From Geminicoccaceae bacterium (lineage in GTDB: Bacteria > Pseudomonadota > Alphaproteobacteria > Geminicoccales > Geminicoccaceae), in the NCBI GenBank assembly GCA_028285265.1, contig JANQPX010000065.1, positions 1 through 64,000 of the forward strand: 64,000 nucleotides of DNA. The letters are read 5' to 3'. The position numbers and the translations under genes were made by a program. Positions 17,516-25,955 of this stretch are shown piece after piece (the first letter of the stretch is position 1; each line of letters starts with the position of its first letter). The notes under the pieces were generated by a model that searched no databases, was not told the DNA's origin, and worked only from the letters and a program-made list of their open reading frames with translations.

Positions 17516-19734
17516 GCGCCTGCTACTTCGTTAACGCTGCGCTCCTCCGAGCCAACAAACAATGCCGAGCAGAAGCTTGAAAGGCTTCGATAGATATCAC
17601 TTGGGTCGCTACCGAGCTCGTAGACAGCGACACTCGCGAACAGCAGGCTCTCCTCGATCCGTTTCTTGTCGCTCTCCGAAAAACCGGTGCTGATATCGAC
17701 CATCGGAATTCGGATGCTCAGCTCGCCGTCGCGGTAGATGCATACGCTGCTACCCTCACACAATGCACGAGTCCCACGTCGAGAGCTGGTTATTGTCGAA
17801 CGCCAATCGCGATCCTCTGTGCTGATGCGGCAGAGCGATACGTCGTCACTGGCTTGGTCGAGGCGGGCGACATTCGTATCGGCTTCGTCAACGAGGATCA
17901 TGCCATGGGTAGCGCGTGCAAACGTATCGACCACGAGGCCGGAGGTTTGCGCTTCAGTGGGGTCGCCAGTGTTCGTCCCAGCCTTGCCCACACGCGCATT
18001 CTGAATAATGACAACGTCGAAGGCATCGCAGCCCAAGCCATGGCTTAGGACCTCATCTGCGCTCAACGCCAGGACTGCTGCGTCAACGTCGGGATCAAGA
18101 AGAATTCGCCGCGTCGCCTCGTTGTCGGTCATTGGATCGGGCGCGGTCATGCGACCACCACTGTAGACACGATGCTGCAAAGCCAGACCAACATGGTGAC
18201 CATTTGCCGTCAGAGCATATGCAATCATTTGGGCGGTCATACAGGTATCGCCGGTTCCTATCACGGCAATAACGGGTACACGGGTCGGCCGGTTTGCAGG
18301 GAATAGCATATTGATGATCGGCGTTAGGACGTCGCGAGGTTTCCCTTCGGCTGGCCAGATGTGTTTGCGTATTCCCGGTCTTGAATTGATCTCACAGATC
18401 TTGCCACCGTTCTCCCACATCGAGATCGAAATATCATCGGTGAGAAAGTCGACGCCAGCGATATCCAGACCAATCGCTTTTGCTGCACGAACGGCAATAT
18501 CCCGATTGTCAGGATGTACGTCGTCGGTTACGTCCACGGCGGTGCCACCATCTGACGTATTGGCATTGCGGCGCAAGTATACGATCTCGCCCTTGGTTGG
18601 TATCGATTCCCGCGTGTAGCCAAGATCTGCGATCAATCGGTCAGCCTGTGCATCGAGCTCAATGACTGTCCAAGAGGTCGTCGGTCCGGAGCCACGCCGA
18701 GGGTCGCTGTTCAGCTCTGTAACGAGTTCCTCAATCGTGTGCTTACCATCACCAACGACATGACCGGGTACCCGCTTGGATGCAGCACAGAACTTCCCAT
18801 CGATGACGAGAAGTCGGTAGTCTGATCCTCCGATCATTTCCTCAACAAGGACGGATCGACCAAACTCGCGAGCTCTCCTGTAGGCGGCCTTGACGTCGCT
18901 CTGACCTTTCATCCCTATGCTAACGCCTTCGCCCATGCTGCCGTTGTTCGGCTTTAAGACCACTGGATAGCCAATCGAGTCAGAGGCATCCAAAGCATCG
19001 CGACGCGAGCGAACCCGCTTATACCGAGGGATAGGAAGGCCAAGATCGCCGAGCACACGGCGCGTATAGTCTTTATTAGCGGCGAGATCATTGCTAACCA
19101 CATTTGTGCGCGTGGTCTTGGTCGCACTAAGACGCTGCTGAAAGCGGCCTTGACCGAGTACGATCATTCGACCCGCTAGCTGCATCGACGGAATACCATG
19201 TGATTGCGCCGTTCTGATCAAAGCCCGATCCTGAACCGGGAGCATGCGCTGTCCCGCATAAACCAGGAAATCATGGAGGCGTGACTCGAAGGACGAGTCC
19301 TCAGAGTCGGTCTCGGTAATGGCGGATATGGGCGACTCTTCCGCTTTCCCAGCGCGAAAGACGGTCATAATAAAATCCTCAGCCCAGCGACCAGCTTCGA
19401 TGCAGACGTCTTCGTTTTCAAAAGGGACGATGGCGTCTGCCTGTTCTAATTGTCCCGTGCAATGGTTACGAACACATCGGACTTCAGCACCAGCAAGATT
19501 CTGCAAATCAATACAAATGTGCTCGAAGAAGTGACCAAGGCGAAAGGCATCTCGCACGCCGCAAGTCGCGGACTGCTTGAGGGGCCTTGGTAGGGCGTCG
19601 AGCAAGTGAGAAATGAAGTAGCTTTCGGGGCTGCTGATCGAACGTAAGTCACTCGCGTCAAGAGTGAAGAGGACAACCGGGCAGGGGGCGTAAATGTTCG
19701 GCCCCTTGTAGATCGACTTGGACATGAGCGCCAT
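17506..19734 (-). CDS. Cyanophycin synthetase-like protein with degenerate Mur-ligase domain
   Basis: The 742-residue protein follows CphA order but is shorter than the usual 850-900. The N-terminal domain has the LGHFFEHICIDLQ motif (H68, E71, H72). The ATP-grasp domain (about 215-480) keeps GYPVVLKP, EEMIGGSDYRLLV, HVVGDGKHTI, the NSDPRRG segment, DGGTAVDVTDDVHP and the C-EINSRPGI metal site. The following Mur-ligase-like region has lost its catalytic motifs. The GTNGKTT P-loop is replaced by GTGDTCMT at about 493-500, the E-T-A-R-G-G motif by ALSADEV, and the TN-x-DHLG motif by IIQNARVG. This resembles CphA2, which polymerises beta-Asp-Arg dipeptides with one ATP site. Within ATP-grasp the canonical DGNHGRG loop is NNGSMGEG, so a different substrate is possible. 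Confidence 0.8.
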   Translation of the reverse strand: MALMSKSIYKGPNIYAPCPVVLFTLDASDLRSISSPESYFISHLLDALPRPLKQSATCGVRDAFRLGHFFEHICIDLQNLAGAEVRCVRNHCTGQLEQADAIVPFENEDVCIEAGRWAEDFIMTVFRAGKAEESPISAITETDSEDSSFESRLHDFLVYAGQRMLPVQDRALIRTAQSHGIPSMQLAGRMIVLGQGRFQQRLSATKTTRTNVVSNDLAANKDYTRRVLGDLGLPIPRYKRVRSRRDALDASDSIGYPVVLKPNNGSMGEGVSIGMKGQSDVKAAYRRAREFGRSVLVEEMIGGSDYRLLVIDGKFCAASKRVPGHVVGDGKHTIEELVTELNSDPRRGSGPTTSWTVIELDAQADRLIADLGYTRESIPTKGEIVYLRRNANTSDGGTAVDVTDDVHPDNRDIAVRAAKAIGLDIAGVDFLTDDISISMWENGGKICEINSRPGIRKHIWPAEGKPRDVLTPIINMLFPANRPTRVPVIAVIGTGDTCMTAQMIAYALTANGHHVGLALQHRVYSGGRMTAPDPMTDNEATRRILLDPDVDAAVLALSADEVLSHGLGCDAFDVVIIQNARVGKAGTNTGDPTEAQTSGLVVDTFARATHGMILVDEADTNVARLDQASDDVSLCRISTEDRDWRSTITSSRRGTRALCEGSSVCIYRDGELSIRIPMVDISTGFSESDKKRIEESLLFASVAVYELGSDPSDIYRSLSSFCSALFVGSEERSVNEVAGAQS

Positions 19735-20072
19735 GTTTCTCTCAATTTCTTTATTTTTTTGAGTTCAGCGTCATCATTCTGTCATCTGAAAGAAATTTGC
19801 AAGGATTCGGCCGCACGAATGAATAATAGCAATGCCTTGTGACCATCAGAGGCCAATGCAGCGAGATTGGCCCCTAAGGGCTCTCAACACTCAGCAGTGT
19901 TTTCATCTTCCTGCCTGTATCGGACCTCTCGGATGGTCGCATGACAGAAGCAGAATACAGGCGACCGACCCCTGATATGAGTTGGTTTATCGGCGGTCCG
20001 TATGAAAGCCGTTGATGCGCTGCCGCGGTTTGATACCAACAACGGTCATTACTTCGTTTCAGACAAGATGCT
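19735..20072. other. Divergent intergenic region upstream of the cyanophycin synthetase-like gene
   Basis: The 338 bases contain an AT-rich patch at about 19740-19800 next to the synthetase start, probably its promoter. There are also two inverted repeats: GGCCAAT/ATTGGCC (19851-19857 and 19866-19872, 8-base loop) and a small AACACT-CAGC-AGTGTT hairpin at 19886-19901 followed by two Ts. Either could be a regulator site or an attenuator, but this is inferred. Confidence 0.4.
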
Positions 20073-20525
20073 ATGGACTTTCGAATGCAACAACGCCCGG
20101 CTGCCCGTCTGCTTGTTTTGGACCCAGATAACTGCGTCCTCCTCTTTCATTTTGTCTTTAATGAAGGAGCACTCAAGGGAAGGCGTTTTTGGGCCACTCC
20201 GGGCGGCGCTCTGAAAAGAGGAGAGAGCTTTTTGGAAGCTGCGCAGCGGGAGTTGCTTGAAGAGACCGGGATAGTTGCGCCAATCGGCCATGAGATCTTG
20301 CAGAGAACAGTGACATTTGAAACAGCGGCCGGTGATAAGGTCGAAGCGGACGAGCGGTATTTCATCGTTCGCGTGGCTGATCGACATATCGACGAAAGCG
20401 GCCAAGAGCCTACCGAGGCTCGATATATGAAGGCCTATCACTGGTGGTCTTTAAGCGAGCTCGCCGCGACTGATGAGCAAGTCTTTCCCGAAGATCTCAG
20501 CAGCATCATTGCAATGCAGATTTAG
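20073..20525 (+). CDS. NUDIX hydrolase
   Basis: The 150-residue protein contains a complete Nudix box: GG, then GESFLEAAQRELLEETGI at about residues 50-70, giving the GX5EX7REUXEEXGU pattern with all catalytic glutamates. The flanking strands (ARLLVLDPDNCVLLFHF and FWATPGG) fit a single-domain Nudix enzyme that hydrolyses a nucleoside diphosphate linked to another group. The substrate cannot be predicted. The FWATPGGALKRGE variant is common in general-purpose Nudix proteins of proteobacteria. Confidence 0.92.
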   Translation: MDFRMQQRPAARLLVLDPDNCVLLFHFVFNEGALKGRRFWATPGGALKRGESFLEAAQRELLEETGIVAPIGHEILQRTVTFETAAGDKVEADERYFIVRVADRHIDESGQEPTEARYMKAYHWWSLSELAATDEQVFPEDLSSIIAMQI

Positions 20526-20752
20526 CTACGAGAGACGTGACGTTGCATGAGGCGGCTTCATAGCTCCGTCAGGGGGTTGGTTGCGAGCGTCTAACGACTG
20601 TTCGGCGTCACCATGCGGGCGTTAGCATCCCGTTAAATCTCTTCGACTTCGTGCCGATTGAACGTCCACACACAAAGAGCTGAGAAATCAAGGTACGTCG
20701 AGACCATGGCCGGCAGCATCTAACGGTCATTCTATTGACGAACCCAACAGGT

Positions 20753-21922
20753 TTACGCTGCTTGCATGGCGGCATTTCTAAAGGCAATGGGACTTTGCCC
20801 ATTTTGCTTCTTGAACGCCGTATAGAATGTCGACTTAGAATTGAACCCCACGTCCATTGCGATGGTGAGTGCCGTCCGTTCGGGATCAGTCGTCAAAAGA
20901 TGCTTGGCCTCGTCTAGGCGCCAACCATTGACGAAATCGTAGAAACTAGAATTGAGATGACGGTTTAGCACCTCGGAAATGTGATGCTCCGAGATGCTGG
21001 TTTTGTCGCTCAGTTGCCGAAGGGTCAACATCGAATCGCGATAAAGGTGATCGCGTGCCATCGCTGTTTTGAGTTTACCAGCGATCCGTTGAGCATGATC
21101 ACTTTCAAGGCTGAACCTTTGGACGACGGCGCCATCCAAGACAATCTCATTATCGCCATTGGATTGCATCAGCTCGAAGATGGCACCTTGCCGTAGGCCG
21201 AAATAACAAAACGCGCCCAGCAGCATGGTCATGACCAGGTTGTCTATGGCATCGGGAAGATCGGGAAGATCGAAGATCATCGTAAGGATGAAGTCACCCA
21301 TACTATACACCCAGATCATGGCGAGGATCAGCAGCATGATCTGAAGCCAGCGCAACGTCTTGTTCTCGACATCCGAGAATACGTCATAGATGCGGCGATG
21401 GTGACAGGCGACAGCCTTGAGCGACAGAAGCAGATATACAAGGAAAAGCCCTTGGAAATAGGGAACAAAAATCCAAGCACCGATCGCAACGGCCGACATG
21501 ACGCGGAATGACTCGATCTCGGGATGATCAAGCTCGAGCTCAATGGCCAGCTTGATATCGCCATCGAGCGTTAGGTAAGGGAGCAGCAAAGCGAGGCCAA
21601 CTAGGAAGGCAAGCCCATGCTGGGGTGAGAGCTTCGTGATGCTTAGTGCCGTTCGGCGCGTGACCGCGAGCGTATAGAGGTAGATGAAGAATGGTAAGGC
21701 AAGAACGGTCACCATGCCCCAGTGGGTGAGCCAAGAGACGTTCTGATAGAGACCGCCTTGGGCGGCAATATCATCCAATTTGTCGAGACCAGCGAGCAAA
21801 AGGAAGGCAGACACGGCCATTGCATGGTCTCGCCTTGGTGCACGCTGGCTCAAAACGATCGACGCAGTGAAACAACAGATCGCCAAAAAGACATAGTCAA
21901 GACCGCTGGCTAGTCCGTTCAT
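20753..21922 (-). CDS. Membrane-anchored AraC-family transcriptional regulator
   Basis: The 389-residue protein has about seven predicted membrane helices over the first 250 residues, followed by a cytoplasmic AraC DNA-binding domain. The recognition regions are LRQLSDKTSISEHHISEVLNRH and ALTIAMDVGFNSKSTFYTAFKKQNGQSP. This architecture senses something at the membrane and binds DNA directly. It is divergent from the MipA-like and lipoprotein genes, which are its likely targets, with 212 bases between. Confidence 0.9.
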   Translation of the reverse strand: MNGLASGLDYVFLAICCFTASIVLSQRAPRRDHAMAVSAFLLLAGLDKLDDIAAQGGLYQNVSWLTHWGMVTVLALPFFIYLYTLAVTRRTALSITKLSPQHGLAFLVGLALLLPYLTLDGDIKLAIELELDHPEIESFRVMSAVAIGAWIFVPYFQGLFLVYLLLSLKAVACHHRRIYDVFSDVENKTLRWLQIMLLILAMIWVYSMGDFILTMIFDLPDLPDAIDNLVMTMLLGAFCYFGLRQGAIFELMQSNGDNEIVLDGAVVQRFSLESDHAQRIAGKLKTAMARDHLYRDSMLTLRQLSDKTSISEHHISEVLNRHLNSSFYDFVNGWRLDEAKHLLTTDPERTALTIAMDVGFNSKSTFYTAFKKQNGQSPIAFRNAAMQAA

Positions 21923-22134
21923 ACCCCCTCCCTTGAGCCTTTATCGCCAACCACCAGCTTCGTTGCCGATCGGTTAGGCCAGCCAATCTAAGAAGTCGAC
22001 CTGAACCGAAGATGAAGCATGGTTCGGGAGAAAAAGGTTGGTGAGACGTGTCCTGTTCGGCCGAGCCGGACGATGCCGGCTTGTGTTTCGACCAGTATTT
22101 GGCCGTGTTGTCCGACCTCGAAAGGAAAAAGCTC

Positions 22135-22893
22135 ATGCAGCGAGATACGCTCGATAATCTCATGCTTGGCCTACTCACCACAATGCTGATCGCCATTGCC
22201 TTGCCGACCCAAGCCGAAAGTGTCTGGACGTTGGGAGTAGGCGTCTCCCTCGAGTCCAGCCCGATCAAGGATGATGACCCTCGACTATCGCCGATCCCGA
22301 TTGCCACTTATGAGAATGACAACATCTTCGGCGGTACGTTCACGATCGGCACGACAGAAGGCCTTTCCTACGGGCACTCTCTACCCCATGGCCTATCCGT
22401 CTCGGGACTCCTCGATTACCGGACCTCTCCTTTGGATGATGCCGATGGATCGGTAACAGACGGCATCGATCGCGATCTTGCCATCGAAGTTGGAGGCCAG
22501 ATCGATTATTTGACCTCGCGCGGCATCTTTTCAGCGTCTGTTCTTGGCGATGTCAGCGGTGCGCATAACGGCGTCGAAGCGACGCTCACCTATAGCCTGC
22601 TCATTCCGCTCGGCGCCTGGACGTTTCAGCCTTCGCTTGGCGTTCATTACCGTTCCCAAGGTCTTGGAACGTATCTCTACGGTATAGAGGCCGATGACGA
22701 TCAAGATCCCTTCCGGGTCGACGATCACCTATCACCGTTCGCGAGCCTGACCACCTCCGTCGATCTGAGTGAACATTGGTCAGCCATCGCCCTGGTTGGT
22801 GGTGAATACCTACCTGATGCTGTCACGGACAGCCCACTAATCGACGACAACTACACCATCAACACGGTCTTGGGTCTCACGTTCAATTTCTAG
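22135..22893 (+). CDS. MipA/OmpV-family outer-membrane protein
   Basis: From ATG at 22135 (AAGGA upstream) the 252-residue product has a signal peptide ending near PTQA. An outer-membrane beta-barrel with alternating strands follows, ending in FNF, the C-terminal aromatic signature of barrel proteins. The patterns TLGVGVSLESSP, GVHYRSQGLG and GGEYLPDAVTDSP match the MipA/OmpV family, scaffold or porin-like proteins of Gram-negative envelopes. An upstream extension of 29 codons in frame is unlikely because it would bury the signal peptide. It is followed after 39 bases by a lipoprotein gene in the same direction. Confidence 0.83.
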   Translation: MQRDTLDNLMLGLLTTMLIAIALPTQAESVWTLGVGVSLESSPIKDDDPRLSPIPIATYENDNIFGGTFTIGTTEGLSYGHSLPHGLSVSGLLDYRTSPLDDADGSVTDGIDRDLAIEVGGQIDYLTSRGIFSASVLGDVSGAHNGVEATLTYSLLIPLGAWTFQPSLGVHYRSQGLGTYLYGIEADDDQDPFRVDDHLSPFASLTTSVDLSEHWSAIALVGGEYLPDAVTDSPLIDDNYTINTVLGLTFNF

Positions 22894-22932
22894 GCACATT
22901 CATCGGTAACGAACGCCTTATGGGAGCAGTTC

Positions 22933-23619
22933 ATGACTAGCAATCATCTTCTTGCCATGCCCCTGCTGATCGCAGTTCTCTTCGTCTCCGCCTGCCAAAC
23001 CAAGTATATGACAGAGTTGGCCGAAGTGACCCGACTGAATGCCAGCGAGATTACCGAACTCGAAATCGATGGTCGACGGTTGTATCTCTTGGGACCGCTC
23101 AATAGCAAAACCTTTGACCAGGTTCAGGCGGCTTTCAACCGTCACCCTGAAATCGACACGCTCGTGCTAACCGCCATGCCTGGATCTGTGGACGACGAGA
23201 CCACTTTCGAGATGGGTCGATGGCTACGCCTGAGGGGCGTCAAGACCCATCTCTTGAGCAACTCTGTTATTGCTTCGGGTGCTGTCGATCTGTTTCTCTC
23301 CGGCGTGGAACGGACCGCAGAGATCGGCGCGCAGCTCGGAGTCCACTCCTGGAGTGATGGTCGACAAGATGCCAAAGACCTCCAAAGAGATCATCACGGC
23401 CATCGGCTCAACGCATCCTATATTGAAGAGATGTTGGGTATAGATACGTTCTATTGGTTCACGATCGACGCCGCACCAAGCGAGGATCTCCACTGGTTGG
23501 AGACAAGCGAAGTTGATCACTTTGCTCTGCTGACCTCGCCTTGGCAAAAGCCCAGCGAGGATCGAACCCCATTCGGCGCTGAGTTTACGGAGATGCGTGC
23601 GGCTCTTCTCGAGAATTGA
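22933..23619 (+). CDS. Lipoprotein with ClpP/crotonase-like fold (COG3904-like)
   Basis: The 228-residue protein has a signal peptide with a lipobox VSAC-Q (cysteine at 21), so it is probably a lipid-anchored periplasmic protein. The mature part has strands and helices of a ClpP/SppA-type fold. The segment IDTLVLTAMPGSVDDETTFEMGRWLRL is followed by THLLSNSVIASGAVDLFLSG, where a serine nucleophile would be expected, and then IGAQLGVHSW. This resembles the COG3904 family of predicted periplasmic proteins with unproven peptidase activity. It probably shares an operon with the MipA-like gene. Confidence 0.72.
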   Translation: MTSNHLLAMPLLIAVLFVSACQTKYMTELAEVTRLNASEITELEIDGRRLYLLGPLNSKTFDQVQAAFNRHPEIDTLVLTAMPGSVDDETTFEMGRWLRLRGVKTHLLSNSVIASGAVDLFLSGVERTAEIGAQLGVHSWSDGRQDAKDLQRDHHGHRLNASYIEEMLGIDTFYWFTIDAAPSEDLHWLETSEVDHFALLTSPWQKPSEDRTPFGAEFTEMRAALLEN

Positions 23620-23705
23620 TAAGGCTGCCGAAACTCGTCTGGTAAGGGCCGGCGCCACATCACGCGCATAGAGCGCTCCTCGTGTGCCGTCCGCTGTGCA
23701 CCAAA

Positions 23706-23741
23706 GCCGCCATTTTGCAGATAGTCCTGCGAGATGGCGGC
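23706..23741. terminator. Inverted repeat between convergent genes
   Basis: GCCGCCAT at 23706-23713 pairs with ATGGCGGC at 23734-23741 around a loop that can itself pair (GCAG with CTGC). It lies between the 3' ends of the lipoprotein gene and the LysR gene, so it can serve both strands. There is no long T-run. Confidence 0.5.
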
Positions 23742-23765
23742 TCTCAAACGCATCGAGCTTGAAAT

Positions 23766-24668
23766 TCAATCGGCGAGATGTGAGTCCGTTACTTCTACGA
23801 TCCATTGCCGAAAGGGATCAGAGAAGGGCTCTCGAAGCGTGACGATGGCGGATGCCTTGGGCACGGTAAAAGGTGGTGTCTGCGCGATGAGACCAAAGCT
23901 TTTGGCGATGCCCTCGAAGGGCCGCCTCAGTGTTGTAAAAAGAGCGTTGCAATCGCGTGCCATGGCTAAGCCAGCCATGAAGTTGGGCGCAACAGCGACG
24001 ATCTTACGCCGCAGCCTGAGGCGTTGGGCGAGCTTTTCGATGGGGCCCTTGCGATCACCGGGACCAGAAACAAGAACGTGATTGGCATTGGTCCAACACG
24101 TCTTCGAAGGATCGGAGGTGTAAGCATGACGAGTGGGTGCAAAGACAGACCAATCAAGATGATACGCTATGCGTTCGGCAAGCACGGCGTTCTCTGACAA
24201 ATCGCCGAAACGGAGGCCGATGTCTGCCTGGCCGTTAAGAACGGCCGTCCTGATGTCATCCGGCGATATCACGTCGATCCGCATGAGAGGTGCCGTGCGA
24301 GCAACATGAGCGACAAGGCCTTGGAGCAGCGGTGTGCAGATATCGCGTGTGGCAATACGAACGGTTCTTGTGCTCTTGGTTGGATCGAAGCCATCGGGAC
24401 GGCGAAATGCATCTGCTGCACGTTCAACAGCGTCGCGCACTGGCTGCTTTAGGGTTTCGGCGAACGGTGTAAGCCGCATCTGCCAGCCGTCGCGGACGAG
24501 CAGAGCATCACCGAAATGATGCCGAAGGCGATTGAGCGCATGGCTCGTCGCGGATTGCGTTCGTCCGATCTCAGATGCGGCAGCTGTCACGGAACCCCGT
24601 TGCAGAAGAGCGTCCAAGGCGGGCAGCAAGTTGAGATCGAGGGCTGACAATTCATGCATGGCATGCAT
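23766..24668 (-). CDS. LysR-family transcriptional regulator
   Basis: The 300-residue protein starts with LSALDLNLLPALDALLQRGSVTAAA and a helix-turn-helix ending in SATSHALNRLRHHFGDALLVRDG, the NodD/LinR-like variant of LysR proteins. A periplasmic-binding-protein-like effector domain follows. It is divergent from the APCDD1-like gene with 76 bases between. A 19-base palindrome with a T-N11-A core lies in that gap and is the likely operator. The start is ATG at 24668 or the second ATG at 24659. Confidence 0.92.
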   Translation of the reverse strand: MHAMHELSALDLNLLPALDALLQRGSVTAAASEIGRTQSATSHALNRLRHHFGDALLVRDGWQMRLTPFAETLKQPVRDAVERAADAFRRPDGFDPTKSTRTVRIATRDICTPLLQGLVAHVARTAPLMRIDVISPDDIRTAVLNGQADIGLRFGDLSENAVLAERIAYHLDWSVFAPTRHAYTSDPSKTCWTNANHVLVSGPGDRKGPIEKLAQRLRLRRKIVAVAPNFMAGLAMARDCNALFTTLRRPFEGIAKSFGLIAQTPPFTVPKASAIVTLREPFSDPFRQWIVEVTDSHLAD

Positions 24669-24679
24669 GCTACTAAACT

Positions 24680-24698
24680 ATCTATCGATTTGATAGAT
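24680..24698. promoter_or_regulatory. Putative LysR-box palindrome
   Basis: ATCTATCGATTTGATAGAT has 7-base perfect arms separated by 5 bases and contains the T-N11-A pattern (T24683 to A24695) typical of LysR binding sites. It is centred in the short gap between the LysR gene and the exported APCDD1-like gene. Confidence 0.6.
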
Positions 24699-24744
24699 GA
24701 AATGACCTGAAGCATCCTTTGCCTGGCAGCCAAAGGAGAGCCCC

Positions 24745-25704
24745 ATGAAATCAACAAGCATTCTTACAGCCACCCTCTTGTCTTCCTTCGTTCTCCATGG
24801 CGCGTCAGCTGCCGAAGGCATGGATGAGCTTGATGGAACTTGGGTTAGCATGTCTTGCGAGCTGCGTCCGCAAGCCGGGGCGGACGGCGTTCAGCCCTGG
24901 TATTTGAAACGCAGTATCGTCTTTGACGGTGACAGGATCGACGCACACTTCGTGACCTATGTCGATCCTCATTGTGCCACCCCATTGCTGGAGTTGAAGT
25001 TTGGTGGCCACGTCACCGTGAAGGGCCCATCGGCAGTTATCGACGGTGCGAGAGACGTCGACCTTGTGGTGAATGACTACCTGACGGTCAAACCGCGAAT
25101 GGCTGGATTTACGGACTTTCTGAACAGCGCAGACAAGGGAACTTGTGGAGCGGAAGTTTGGGAAGTCGGTACGGAGCAAGACGTCTTTCCAACCGGCTGT
25201 TCGGTCATGGGGATCGCGCCGCAAACCCCGATGAGTGAATACGAGATCCTTCACATTGCTGCCGGCAAACTCTATTTCGGTGCGCGCCCTGTAGATGGCT
25301 CATCGCTCAACGAGCCAGAGTCCCGTCCAACAGCCTTGCAAATGCCGTTGCTCCTCAAGGAGGGGGGCCAGACCCAGAGGGTCGGTGTTGATGACCTGAG
25401 GCCGCCTGAGGTTGTCGAGATCGTCATGTTTGAGCAACAGCCTGATGCCAATCCAGAGGACGTACGCGCCTTTTTCGAAAACATCACCATGAAGATGAAC
25501 CAGAATGACAGCCTTCTCTATCGTACAGTCGCACAAGGACAAGGCGGGACTTGGCTATGCGTCAACTATTGGTCTTCGCGTGAAGCGATGGAGACTTTGA
25601 ACGGGCAAGCGCAACATTGGGCTGATGAGTTTGCCGCCATGGGTCTCCTGGCCATTCCGGACAGTTTCAAGCTGACGAGCTATGATATTGCTCGACACAA
25701 ATGA
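24745..25704 (+). CDS. Exported protein: APCDD1-like domain fused to an ABM-like domain
   Basis: The 319-residue protein has a signal peptide (MKSTSILTATLLSSFVLHG, cleavage near ASA-A). The next 170 residues resemble the APCDDC domain of animal APCDD1: a LDGTWVSMSCELRPQ opening, then YLKRSIVF, a strand with FVTYVDPHCATPLLEL and a later G-H-V-T-V-KG strand with paired cysteines. The last about 95 residues (VVEIVMFEQQP to the end) have the length and aromatic pattern of a dimeric ABM-type ferredoxin-fold domain. Both assignments are by eye. It is the likely target of the divergent LysR regulator. Confidence 0.6.
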   Translation: MKSTSILTATLLSSFVLHGASAAEGMDELDGTWVSMSCELRPQAGADGVQPWYLKRSIVFDGDRIDAHFVTYVDPHCATPLLELKFGGHVTVKGPSAVIDGARDVDLVVNDYLTVKPRMAGFTDFLNSADKGTCGAEVWEVGTEQDVFPTGCSVMGIAPQTPMSEYEILHIAAGKLYFGARPVDGSSLNEPESRPTALQMPLLLKEGGQTQRVGVDDLRPPEVVEIVMFEQQPDANPEDVRAFFENITMKMNQNDSLLYRTVAQGQGGTWLCVNYWSSREAMETLNGQAQHWADEFAAMGLLAIPDSFKLTSYDIARHK

Positions 25705-25955
25705 ACGCTTCACCAGATCACTTCCTTCGGTCAGGCATGAATGCTCTTCGGCCCTACATAGAAGAAACAAAGGACGAGACGAGGGTAGCCTGATATCGAG
25801 TGGGGTTTGCTCCGGGTCATCCTCTTGAAAGCGGCACCACGTCGAAGCGCGAAGAACGTGTCTAAAGCCGACATGCCGGTTCTGAAGACCCTTGCTGCAC
25901 AGGCTTCAGGTTGAAAAACCGGAATCGGAAAGACGTCACGAACTTAGCCCGCGCC

